From an uncultured Eubacteriales bacterium (GTDB lineage Bacteria; Bacillota; Clostridia; Oscillospirales; CAG-272), in NCBI GenBank assembly GCA_934525675.1, contig CAKSZH010000004.1, forward strand, positions 62,001-126,000: a stretch of DNA of 64,000 nt. Direction: 5' to 3'. Below the pieces are notes generated by a model that searched no databases, was not told the origin of the DNA, and worked only from the letters and a program-made list of their open reading frames with translations. The translations under genes were made by a program, and so were the position numbers. This document shows positions 17,960-26,024 of this stretch, piece after piece. Position 1 is the stretch's first letter; each line of letters begins with the position of its first letter.

Positions 17960-18652
17960 ATGAAAAAACTCAGGTTTCCCTCTGAATTGTGTTACCTGCT
18001 CGGACTTGTCATCATGGCACTCGGTACCGCCTTTATGAACCGCGCCGAGCTCGGCGTTTCTATGGTCGTGGCACCTGCCAAGGTGTTCTCCATGAAGACC
18101 GGCTTTTCGTTCGGCTGGTCGGATGTCATTCTTCAGGTCGTGCTGCTGCTCGCGCTGTGTATCGTCATGCGGCGCTTCCGTGTGGGGTATCTCTTTTCCT
18201 TCGCTACGGCGTTTTTCTACGGAAGATTGCTCGACCTTTTCATTTTCCTCATGACGGGCCTGCCGTCGGGGAATCTGCTCCTTCGTATTCTCTGGGCGTT
18301 TGTCGGCATGGCGGTGACCGCCGTCGGTGTCGCGTTCTTCTTACATACCTATTTCGCGCCGGAATCCTATGACCTGTTCGTCAGGGAAGTTTCGGAGAAA
18401 TTCAGAATCCCCTTCGGTAAATTTAAAACGGCATATGACTGTGTGAGTCTGGCAATTGCCGTCATTATGACGTTTGCCCTCTTCGGCACACAGGTCTTTG
18501 AGGCATGGGGCAGAGGCAGCTTCGAGGGGATCGGTCCTGCCACCATTGTGTGCGCCGTCATCAACGGCGCCATGATCGCCGCCTGCTCCCGGTGGATGCA
18601 GAGACATCTGGACTTTTTCGATCTTTTTCCGATTGCAAAATATTTCAAGTAA
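17960..18652 (+). CDS. YczE-like / DUF6198 membrane protein
   Basis: A 230-residue integral membrane protein with five to six hydrophobic helices, including LLGLVIMALGTAFMNRAELGVS at the N-terminus, the recognisable start of YczE/YitT-like proteins, which are of unknown function. ATG 17960 is preceded by ggaaaggg about 10 nt upstream. The gene lies 80 nt before the dehydratase activase gene, with no terminator between them, so they may share a transcript; a functional link is not evident. Confidence 0.75.
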   Translation: MKKLRFPSELCYLLGLVIMALGTAFMNRAELGVSMVVAPAKVFSMKTGFSFGWSDVILQVVLLLALCIVMRRFRVGYLFSFATAFFYGRLLDLFIFLMTGLPSGNLLLRILWAFVGMAVTAVGVAFFLHTYFAPESYDLFVREVSEKFRIPFGKFKTAYDCVSLAIAVIMTFALFGTQVFEAWGRGSFEGIGPATIVCAVINGAMIAACSRWMQRHLDFFDLFPIAKYFK

Positions 18653-18732
18653 CCGAATTCACAGTCAGTTCATTATTGAATGCTACCATACAACTTGAAA
18701 ACGAATCTCAAAAATCTATGAGGGAATTACGG

Positions 18733-21700
18733 ATGGAATTGGTAAATAACTGTAAAGAACTCAAATTGAATACAGGCGCGGGCGCGGTGATCGGCATCGA
18801 TATCGGCTCCACGACGGCAAAGATCGTTGCCGTGGAGGACGGACGGGTCGTGTTTGAGTGCTATGAGCGACATTTTTCACAGGTGCGCGCCAAGGCTCTG
18901 GAATTGGTCGGACGCGCCAGAGCGTGCTTCCGGAGCGGAAAGGACGCGCCGGTCAAGGTAGCGATCTCCGGCTCTGCAGGACTTGGTCTTGCGGACGCCG
19001 CAGGGATCCCCTTTGTGCAGGAGGTCTTCGCAACGGGCGAGACGGTCAAGGCACTGGCTCCCGATACCTCGGTCGTTATTGAGCTTGGCGGCGAGGACGC
19101 AAAGGTCATCTTCTTTGACGGCGGTATGGACGAACGCATGAACGGCTCGTGCGCCGGCGGAACGGGCGCGTTCATCGACCAGATGGCGACGCTTCTTGAC
19201 GTTACGGCGGATGAAATGGACGCACTTGCCCTGAAACATACAAGATTGTATCCCATCGCATCGCGCTGCGGCGTGTTTGCCAAGACGGATATTCAGCCCC
19301 TTCTCAATCAGGGCGCGAACAAAGAGGACATCGCCGCGAGCATCTATCAGGCGGTCGTCAGCCAGACCATCGCGGGACTGGCGCAGGGCAGAAAGATCGA
19401 GGGCAAGGTCATGTTCCTCGGCGGCCCTCTCTATTACTGCCACGGCTTGCGCGAGCGGTTTGTCGATACGCTTCATTTGTCTCCCGAGAACGCCCTGTTC
19501 CCGGAGTACGGAAGATTTGCCGTCGCCATCGGAGCGGCGCAGTACGCGGCGGGGCAGGAGACCTCCTTTACCTACCCGGAACTGACCGCGGCGATCGAAA
19601 AAAGTACCAGAGAAAAAACGGATATGCCCCACGCCGAGCCGCTCTTCCGGAATGAGGCGGAGTATGACGAATTCCGTGCGCGCCACGAAAAGGCGGCGGT
19701 CCGCTATACCTATCCCAAGGATTACGCGGGCGACGCGTACCTCGGCATCGACTGCGGCAGTACGACGACCAAACTGCTCCTCATGGCAGAGGACGGTTCC
19801 GTCCTGTATACCTATTACAGCTCCAACAGAGGAAATCCCGTCTCCATCGTCAGGGATCAGCTGATCCAGATCCGCGAGCTCTGCGCCGACCGGATCCGCA
19901 TCCGCGGCAGTGCCGTTACCGGATACGGGGAGGAGCTCATCCGCCACGCATTCCGCGTGGACCGCGGGCTGGTCGAGACCATGGCGCACTTCACCGCCGC
20001 CAGATTCTTCAACCCGAAGGTCGATTTCATTCTGGACATCGGCGGACAGGATATCAAATGCTTCAAGGTCAAGGATAATGCCATCGACAGCATCATGCTC
20101 AACGAGGCGTGCTCCTCCGGCTGCGGTTCCTTCATTGAAACTTTCGCAAAATCCATGGGCTTCGGCGTGGAAGAGTTCTCAAAGCTCGGCTTGTTTGCCG
20201 ATGCCCCCGTGGAGCTCGGTTCCCGGTGCACCGTCTTCATGAACTCCTCCGTCAAGGAGGCACAGAAGAACGGCGCGTCGGTCGGCGACATTTCCGCCGG
20301 GCTTTCCATGAGCGTGGTCAAGAACGCGATCTACAAGGTCATCCGCGCCAACAGTGCGGACGAATTGGGCCGTGAGATCGTGGTGCAGGGCGGTACCTTC
20401 TATAACGACGCCGTGCTCCGCAGTTTTGAAAGAGAGATCGGCAGGGACGTCATCCGTCCCGCCATCGCGGGTCTGATGGGTGCTTACGGTGCGGCGCTTT
20501 ACGTCCGTTCCCTGAAGCTCCCCGAATCCACGCTTCTGCCGCTTGCCGACCTGTATGCGTTTACCCATTCGGCGAAGTCCGCGACCTGTCACGGCTGCAC
20601 CAACCAGTGCCGTCTGACGATCAACATCTTCTCCGGCGGGGAAAAATATATCTCCGGCAACAAGTGCGAAAAGGGTGCGGGGATCCGCACCGATTCCCCG
20701 GAGTTTGAGGTGCTTCCCAACCTGCATGAATTCAAGCGGCAGAAGATGCTGTCGCTCTCGCCGGTCGAGGGCGGACGGAGAGCGGATGTTACCATCGGCT
20801 TCCCGCAGGCGCTCGGTATGTATGAGTTGGCGCCCTTCTGGCACGCAATCTTCTCGGACCTCGGTTTCCGCGTCGAGCTGTCCGGAATGTCCTCCCGCGC
20901 GATCTATACGCTGGGGCAGTACAGTATCCCGTCGGATACCGCCTGCTATCCCGCAAAGATTATGCACGGGCACGTGGAAAAACTGCTTTCCGACGGCGTG
21001 GACGCAATCTTCTATCCCTGCCTGTCCTATAACTTTGACGAGAATCTCGGCACCAACCACTATAACTGTCCCGTGGTCGCATACTATTCCGAGCTTCTCG
21101 CGAGCAACATGGATGACCTCAAGAAGACAAAGTTCCTCTACCCCTACCTCAACATCAACAGTGAGCGGGAATTGACGCGGGGTCTTTGGGGAATGCTTAC
21201 CGCCAATTTCGGCACCGGATTCACCAAGCACGAGGTGCTTCACGCCGTCCGCGCGGGGTATGCCGCATACGGCGCGTGGATGAAGGATATCCGGACGGAA
21301 GGGAAACGCGCGCTTGCATATGCAAGGGAACACGAAAAACGGATCATGGTGCTTGCGGGACGACCGTATCACATCGATCCGGAGATCGGGCACAGCATCG
21401 ACCGGCTGGCAACGGCGCTCGGCTTCTGTGTGGTCAGCGAGGACAGCATCAGCGACCTGACGGAACAGAAGCCCGTCAATGTCCTCAACCAGTGGACCTA
21501 TCACGCCCGCCTGTACAGCGCCGCGCACTACGCGGCATCGCACGAGGGAGTGGAGATGGTTCAGCTCGTGTCCTTCGGTTGCGGCATTGATGCAATCACC
21601 GCCGACGAGGTGCGTTCCATCATGGAGCACGCAGGTCGGCTTTACACCCAGATCAAGATCGACGAGATCACCAATCTCGGCGCGGTCAACATTCGTCTGC

Positions 21701-21762
21701 GTAGCCTGCTCGGTGCTCTTGAGCTGGCGGAACGGGACGGAAAGGAGACTTACCACGCATGA
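18733..21762 (+). CDS. 2-hydroxyacyl-CoA dehydratase activase-like protein, part 1 (two ASKHA domains plus DUF2229)
   Basis: A 1009-residue protein of the BadF/BadG/BcrA/BcrD activase superfamily, whose members use ATP to inject an electron into 2-hydroxyacyl-CoA dehydratases. Two actin-fold ATPase domains are present: IGIDIGSTTAKIV near residue 18 and YLGIDCGSTTTKLL near 335, each with its cluster-cysteine loop (GSCAGGTGAF; EACSSGCGSF). A Cys-rich linker CHGCTNQC and a DUF2229 domain (VTIGFPQALGMYEL) follow. Large Clostridial homologues continue in one chain; here translation stops and a second gene begins with a 4-nt overlap. ATG 18733 is preferred to ATG 18718 because gaggga lies 7 nt before it. 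Confidence 0.88.
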   Translation: MELVNNCKELKLNTGAGAVIGIDIGSTTAKIVAVEDGRVVFECYERHFSQVRAKALELVGRARACFRSGKDAPVKVAISGSAGLGLADAAGIPFVQEVFATGETVKALAPDTSVVIELGGEDAKVIFFDGGMDERMNGSCAGGTGAFIDQMATLLDVTADEMDALALKHTRLYPIASRCGVFAKTDIQPLLNQGANKEDIAASIYQAVVSQTIAGLAQGRKIEGKVMFLGGPLYYCHGLRERFVDTLHLSPENALFPEYGRFAVAIGAAQYAAGQETSFTYPELTAAIEKSTREKTDMPHAEPLFRNEAEYDEFRARHEKAAVRYTYPKDYAGDAYLGIDCGSTTTKLLLMAEDGSVLYTYYSSNRGNPVSIVRDQLIQIRELCADRIRIRGSAVTGYGEELIRHAFRVDRGLVETMAHFTAARFFNPKVDFILDIGGQDIKCFKVKDNAIDSIMLNEACSSGCGSFIETFAKSMGFGVEEFSKLGLFADAPVELGSRCTVFMNSSVKEAQKNGASVGDISAGLSMSVVKNAIYKVIRANSADELGREIVVQGGTFYNDAVLRSFEREIGRDVIRPAIAGLMGAYGAALYVRSLKLPESTLLPLADLYAFTHSAKSATCHGCTNQCRLTINIFSGGEKYISGNKCEKGAGIRTDSPEFEVLPNLHEFKRQKMLSLSPVEGGRRADVTIGFPQALGMYELAPFWHAIFSDLGFRVELSGMSSRAIYTLGQYSIPSDTACYPAKIMHGHVEKLLSDGVDAIFYPCLSYNFDENLGTNHYNCPVVAYYSELLASNMDDLKKTKFLYPYLNINSERELTRGLWGMLTANFGTGFTKHEVLHAVRAGYAAYGAWMKDIRTEGKRALAYAREHEKRIMVLAGRPYHIDPEIGHSIDRLATALGFCVVSEDSISDLTEQKPVNVLNQWTYHARLYSAAHYAASHEGVEMVQLVSFGCGIDAITADEVRSIMEHAGRLYTQIKIDEITNLGAVNIRLRSLLGALELAERDGKETYHA

Positions 21763-23171
21763 CGGCGTTTGCACCCGAAAAAGAAAAACAGAACCTCCGC
21801 ACGTCGGCGGAGCCGGCAGGGGAGACCTCCTGCCCGCCCGGTTGCAACGGGTGTTCCACAATCGACGAAGAGGGAATCATCCACCGGATCCCGTTTACCA
21901 AGGAGATGAAGGAGACCTACCGGATTCTCGTCCCAAATATGCTTCCGATGCACTTTGAGATGATCTGCAAGATCTTCGATCATTATGGATATACCTCGGA
22001 GGTGCTGACCGACGGCTCGCACGGCGACAGCCGGACGGTCATCGACAAGGGACTCAAGTACGTACATAACGATACGTGCTACCCCGCTTTGCTCATTATC
22101 GGGCAGTTTTTGACCGCGCTGGACAGCGGCAGATATGACACGCATAAGGTGGCGCTTCTTCTGTCCCAGACCGGCGGCGGATGCCGCGCATCCAACTATA
22201 TCCCGTTACTCCGCAAGGCGCTCATCAAGGCAGGGTACGGGTATATCCCCGTGATCTCCTTCAACCTCGCCGGGCTTGAAGAGAATCCCGGCTTCAAGCT
22301 GACGCTCCCCATCCTGCACCGGTTGGCTTACGGAATGATTTATGCCGATCTCATTATGTTGCTCCGCAATCAGTGCAAGCCGTATGAGATCCACGCAGGC
22401 GACTCCGACCGCATGGCGGACAAATGGACGGAAATTCTGACCAACGAAATGGCAGAAGCCAAAGTTATCCGTTACGGACGGGTCAAAAAGAATTATGTCC
22501 GCGTGCTTGACGCCTTCGCGTCGATCCCCATGCAGCCGCGCGATGCGGTCAAGGTCGGCGTGGTCGGGGAGATTTATATCAAGTTTTCCCCGCTCGGCAA
22601 CAATAACCTGGAAGACTTCCTCAACGCCGAAGGCGCGGAGGTCATCAAAGGCGGGCTTGTGGATTTCTGTATCTTCTGTGTTTACAACGGAATTATGGAC
22701 AATCAACTCTACGGTCTGCACAAGCGGACGGGCTGGGTCTATCGTCTCATTTACCGTTTCCTCTGCAAAAAGCAGATGGATCTGATCCGCACGATCGAGC
22801 GGCACGGAAGGTTTGCGCCCCCGCCGTATTTTGACCATATGAAAGATCTTGTGAACGGAGTGATCGGGTATGGCGCCAAGATGGGCGAGGGGTGGCTCCT
22901 CACAGCGGAACTGCTTGACCACATCGAATCCGGTATTGAAAACGTCGTCTGCGTCCAGCCGTTCGGATGCCTGCCCAACCACATCGTGGGCAAGGGCAAG
23001 ATGCGGCAGGTCAAGGAAGCGCATCCGGAGGCGAACATCATCGCGGTGGACTACGACCCCAGTGCGACGCGCATCAACCAGGAGAACCGCCTCAAGCTCA
23101 TGCTTGCCAACGCAAAGAAAACGCCTGTCCGCGGAAATACCTTTGTGACGGGCAAGCCGGAGAAGCGCTGA
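21759..23171 (+). CDS. 2-hydroxyacyl-CoA dehydratase activase-like protein, part 2
   Basis: A 470-residue protein matching the C-terminal portion of the large activase-related proteins (COG3581-like, 2-hydroxyacyl-CoA dehydratase fold). The N-terminus holds CPPGCNGC, then LVPNMLPMHFEM, DTCYPALLIIGQFL near 108, SQTGGGCRASNY near 135 and VVCVQPFGCLPNHI near 400, conserved cysteine segments that could hold an iron-sulfur cluster. It overlaps the upstream gene by ATGA. Together the two chains total about 1480 residues, the length of fused homologues, so they probably act as one complex. Substrate unknown. Confidence 0.88.
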   Translation: MTAFAPEKEKQNLRTSAEPAGETSCPPGCNGCSTIDEEGIIHRIPFTKEMKETYRILVPNMLPMHFEMICKIFDHYGYTSEVLTDGSHGDSRTVIDKGLKYVHNDTCYPALLIIGQFLTALDSGRYDTHKVALLLSQTGGGCRASNYIPLLRKALIKAGYGYIPVISFNLAGLEENPGFKLTLPILHRLAYGMIYADLIMLLRNQCKPYEIHAGDSDRMADKWTEILTNEMAEAKVIRYGRVKKNYVRVLDAFASIPMQPRDAVKVGVVGEIYIKFSPLGNNNLEDFLNAEGAEVIKGGLVDFCIFCVYNGIMDNQLYGLHKRTGWVYRLIYRFLCKKQMDLIRTIERHGRFAPPPYFDHMKDLVNGVIGYGAKMGEGWLLTAELLDHIESGIENVVCVQPFGCLPNHIVGKGKMRQVKEAHPEANIIAVDYDPSATRINQENRLKLMLANAKKTPVRGNTFVTGKPEKR

Positions 23172-23253
23172 GACACAGCTATGTTATCTGCGGAACCGGG
23201 AAGAAACCCGGATACAGCCGTGCTGTTTTAGCAAAACCGAAAAAAATATTTTA

Positions 23254-23297
23254 CCCCGCCGCACCGCCATTTCATGGCGACGCGGCGGGGCTTTTTG
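23254..23297 (+). terminator. Terminator of the activase operon
   Basis: A 9-bp GC stem (ccccgccgc, 23254-23262, with gcggcgggg, 23282-23290) enclosing an inner gccat/atggc hairpin, followed by cttttt. Confidence 0.9.
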
Positions 23298-23324
23298 TTT
23301 CGTTTTTCGTCCCGCCCCGTCGGC

Positions 23325-23400
23325 GTGGGCGACTTCCGCCCCCGCCGCGCCAACTCCGGCGGCGCGCCGGGGACTTCCGCCGCCCGCCCCCGCCGGGGCG
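23325..23400 (+). repeat. Paired-hairpin intergenic repeat, copy C (short form)
   Basis: Left motif GTGGGCGACTTCCGCCC (23325-23341) and right motif GGGGACTTCCGCCGCCCG (from 23369). GGCGAC and GGACTT are 43 bp apart as in copy B. It lies 28 nt after the activase terminator. Just before it, cccgccccgtcgg resembles part of the separate 53-bp element. Confidence 0.72.
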
Positions 23401-23452
23401 GGCTTTGTCTCGTTTTCTCTCCCTCATCCCCCGATTATTTTCGCCGGACAGG

Positions 23453-23480
23453 TTCTAATTGCCGGGCGGCAGCATACAGT
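23453..23480 (+). promoter_or_regulatory. Candidate sigma-E promoter of the spoIIIA operon
   Basis: CATACAGT (23473-23480) matches the sigma-E -10 consensus CATACAnT closely. TTCTAATT at 23453-23460 is a partial -35 match, but its 12-nt spacer is shorter than usual. spoIIIA operons are known mother-cell sigma-E targets, which raises the prior. Confidence 0.45.
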
Positions 23481-23607
23481 ATAGCACAGCTTGTTCGGGA
23501 GGTGAGGACATACGGTCAGAGTCAACATCAGAACCGCAGGCGGGACGGGAAATATACCCCCCTCTCTGACGCTTCCGGAAATTCTTCTGGAACTGCTCCC
23601 GTACCGC

Positions 23608-24528
23608 GTGACCGATGCCGTGAATACGGCGATCCGGGAAGGCAACGTCAGGGGCAGAATCGAAGAGATCCGGCTCCGCCGCGGACGGCAGATGTCGCTG
23701 ACAGTCGGCGGGGAAAACTTGTTTTTGCCGGTCGTCATGAATGCTTCCGACATGGAACTGCTTCTCGCCGAACTTGCGGGCGGCTCGCTCTATGCACACG
23801 AAGAAACCCTCCGTGCGGGATTCCTCGCGCTTCCCGGCGGGATCCGCGTCGGCATCGGCGGACGCGCATCGGTACAGAACGGAAAAATCACGGCAATTTC
23901 GGAGGTTTCCGCCCTCTCCGTCCGTATCCCCGGCAGATTCCCCGTGTCCGGCGAACCGGTACGGGAACTTCTGGAGGCGGGGCAGTGGACGGGCGGCGTG
24001 CTTATCTGGTCGCCGCCGGGCGAGGGGAAAACCACCCTGCTTTCTGCGGCGGCGCTTGCCTGCGCGGAAGGCTCTGACGGTCACCCCGCCAAACGCACCG
24101 TGTTTGTGGATACCCGCGGGGAGAGCGACTTCCCGGAGGACGGCGGTGCCTGTGCGCTTGACGTTCTGCGCGGGTACCCGAAGGCGGAGGGGATCGGGAT
24201 CGGTTGCCGGACACTCGGCGCCGAGGTGTTGTTTTGCGATGAAATCGGTGCGGAGGAAACGGCGGCTGTCCTTTCCACGGCAAACTGCGGGGTACCCCTC
24301 GTCGCAACCGCTCACGCGGGAAACGTGGCGGAACTGTTGCGCCGCCCCGGCTTTGCGGAGTTACACCGGGCACGGGTGTTCGGCACTTACCTCGGCATCC
24401 GCAAGGACGGTCACGGCGGATTTCACTTTGAAAAAACAGATTGGGAGGCGGCAGATGCTCATCAAATTACTGGGAGTGATTCTGGTGGCGGCGGCGGGAG
24501 TGATTCCGGCGATCCGCGTGGGTCTTAA
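23608..24528 (+). CDS. spoIIIAA: Stage III sporulation protein AA (secretion-type ATPase)
   Basis: A RecA-like ATPase related to type II/IV secretion ATPases, made in the mother cell and required for the SpoIIIA-SpoIIQ channel. GRIEEIRLRRGR near the start, Walker A SPPGEGKTTLL near residue 133, and DTRGE and CDEIG downstream are all visible. GTG 23608 gives 306 residues, but the frame is open back to 23506, and the upstream stretch (LTLPEILLELLPYRV) looks like the normal SpoIIIAA N-terminus. A strong gggaggtgag SD (23497-23506) precedes it without an ATG, GTG or TTG in frame; ACG 23512 or CTG 23566 would be needed. The 3' end overlaps spoIIIAB by 74 nt through a Gly/Ser-rich tail. Confidence 0.88.
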   Translation: MTDAVNTAIREGNVRGRIEEIRLRRGRQMSLTVGGENLFLPVVMNASDMELLLAELAGGSLYAHEETLRAGFLALPGGIRVGIGGRASVQNGKITAISEVSALSVRIPGRFPVSGEPVRELLEAGQWTGGVLIWSPPGEGKTTLLSAAALACAEGSDGHPAKRTVFVDTRGESDFPEDGGACALDVLRGYPKAEGIGIGCRTLGAEVLFCDEIGAEETAAVLSTANCGVPLVATAHAGNVAELLRRPGFAELHRARVFGTYLGIRKDGHGGFHFEKTDWEAADAHQITGSDSGGGGGSDSGDPRGS

Positions 24529-24916
24529 AGAACGCCGCCGGCTTGCGCGGACGGAAGCGTTTTTTTCACTTTGTCGGCTTGCCTTGGAGCAGACCGCCGC
24601 GCTTGGCGCGGCGGTACCGGAAATTCTCAGGCGGGCAGAGGAGCTGTGTTCTGCCTGCGGCGCGGCGGAGCCGGATGCCGCGGCGTTGGTGACTGCGGCG
24701 GAAGAAAACCTGCCAACCGAAGGAGTGCGAGCGGTCGAACAGGTGTTCGGAAGCGCGGCGGGAACGAGGGAAGAGCAGGTCGCGCGGTGCCGCGCGGCGG
24801 TAGCTGTCATGGAGAGTATCCACAAAAAACAGTCGGAAGAGCTTCGCGGTAAATTGCGCACCGGAATCGTTCTGCCGCTTTCCGCGGCGGCAATTGCGCT
24901 CCTGCTTCTCTGGTAA
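24455..24916 (+). CDS. spoIIIAB: Stage III sporulation protein AB
   Basis: A 153-residue protein with one N-terminal hydrophobic helix (IKLLGVILVAAAGVIPAI), a helical central region and a C-terminal helix (LPLSAAAIALLLLW), the SpoIIIAB layout. It belongs to the type-II-secretion F-like family and is thought to support assembly of the SpoIIIA channel. ATG 24455 has a tgggaggcg SD within spoIIIAA. The downstream gene of the operon is 523 nt away, an unusual gap. Confidence 0.85.
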   Translation: MLIKLLGVILVAAAGVIPAIRVGLKERRRLARTEAFFSLCRLALEQTAALGAAVPEILRRAEELCSACGAAEPDAAALVTAAEENLPTEGVRAVEQVFGSAAGTREEQVARCRAAVAVMESIHKKQSEELRGKLRTGIVLPLSAAAIALLLLW

Positions 24917-25439
24917 GCGCAAGGGGGGAATTCCCCTCGGGGATGACTGAAACCTGCACGGAGAAACTTCTCTCCCTCCGGAAACGCTAAAACGAATGTC
25001 GCAGGTATTTTCACTTGGTGATTCTGTCAGTCAACCGCTTTTTATGCGGGGGTTAAGCGACGAGCGCCTTTCACATAGGGACTCCCGCGGCGAGTAGCTT
25101 TTTGTGCGGATTCTCCCGCGGTAAAACGTCTTCTGCGTGGGTGGGGTCCGACAGGCTGCCTTTGCGCATGTCTTCGCGTGGTGAAGCTTCTTTTGCGCGG
25201 ATTTCCCCGCGGCGAGCCGCTTTTCCGGAGAAACATGGAAAGCCGGGAGACCTGAAGTCCCACAGCGGAAAGGTGTCTTTTCCGGGGGGCAGGTGCTTTG
25301 TACAGAACGGAGAACCGCGCCCTCGGGGATTTGTGTGGTACGCGGCAGTATTCCGCCACGTTCCGGCACGGTGCTGCAGCGGCGGAGTGCTTCCCGGAAC
25401 GCGGGCGGCAAGACGAAAAACAGAAAGGACGGTAGTGTT
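24917..25439. repeat. Non-coding gap inside the spoIIIA operon with decayed ~30-bp tandem repeats
   Basis: Between spoIIIAB and spoIIIAC, where genes normally abut, are 523 bp without a plausible gene. From about 25055 to 25235 a loose unit of 28-31 bp recurs, seen as cccgcggcgagtagcttttt, cccgcggtaaaacgtcttct, tcgcgtggtgaagcttcttt and ccccgcggcgagccgctttt. Each unit keeps cgcgg, ga and a CTTTT-like block ending in gcg. The rest (24917-25054 and 25236-25419) shows no clear structure. Confidence 0.6.
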
Positions 25440-25634
25440 ATGGATGTCGGATTGATCGTTCAGGTCGCCGGGATCGGAATTCTGGTCGGGATCTGCGCAC
25501 AGATCCTGACCAAAACCGGGCGGGACGAACAGGCAACCATGGTCATTGTCGCGGGAATCGTGGTCGTGCTCTGCATGCTGATCGGGGAGATCGGCAAATT
25601 GTTTGACCTCATCTCCACGGTGTTCGGACTTTGA
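25440..25634 (+). CDS. spoIIIAC: Stage III sporulation protein AC
   Basis: A 64-residue two-helix membrane protein: VGLIVQVAGIGILVGICAQIL, a short polar turn KTGRDEQ, then a second hydrophobic helix. Length and the QILTKTGRDE turn are diagnostic of SpoIIIAC, part of the SpoIIIA channel in the mother-cell membrane around the forespore. ATG 25440 has an agaaagg SD. Three nt separate it from spoIIIAD. Confidence 0.95.
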   Translation: MDVGLIVQVAGIGILVGICAQILTKTGRDEQATMVIVAGIVVVLCMLIGEIGKLFDLISTVFGL

Positions 25635-25637
25635 CCT

Positions 25638-26024
25638 ATGAGCGTTTTGCTTCGTATCGCCGGTGCGGCGCTGATTGCGCTTTTCGCACTGGTATTCATC
25701 AAAAGCGTCCGCCCGGAATTTGTTCTCCCGCTTCGGCTCGCGGCGGCAGCGGTGGTGTTCGGTGCCGCGTTTCTTCTGTCCGAGCCGGTGGTGACTTACC
25801 TGCGCTCGCTTGCCGACGGACTGGGGCTTGGGGATCGGAGCGCCGTTATTTTCCGCGCGCTTGCCGCGGCATTCCTTAGCCAGATCGTTGCGGGAATCTG
25901 CCGGGAAAACGGGGAAGTGACGCTTGCGTCCGGTGTGGAATTTGCGGGGCGTGCAACCGTGCTTGTTCTGTGTCTGCCGCTTTTGGAAGCGGTACTGACG
26001 CTTGCCGGAGGACTGCTCGAATGA
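25638..26024 (+). CDS. spoIIIAD: Stage III sporulation protein AD
   Basis: A 128-residue membrane protein with helices near residues 4-20, 30-50, 72-92 and 104-125. SpoIIIAD resembles SpoIIIAC and both are small integral components of the mother-cell-to-forespore channel. LALVFIKSVRPEF near the start fits the family. Its stop overlaps the spoIIIAE start by ATGA. Confidence 0.93.
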   Translation: MSVLLRIAGAALIALFALVFIKSVRPEFVLPLRLAAAAVVFGAAFLLSEPVVTYLRSLADGLGLGDRSAVIFRALAAAFLSQIVAGICRENGEVTLASGVEFAGRATVLVLCLPLLEAVLTLAGGLLE

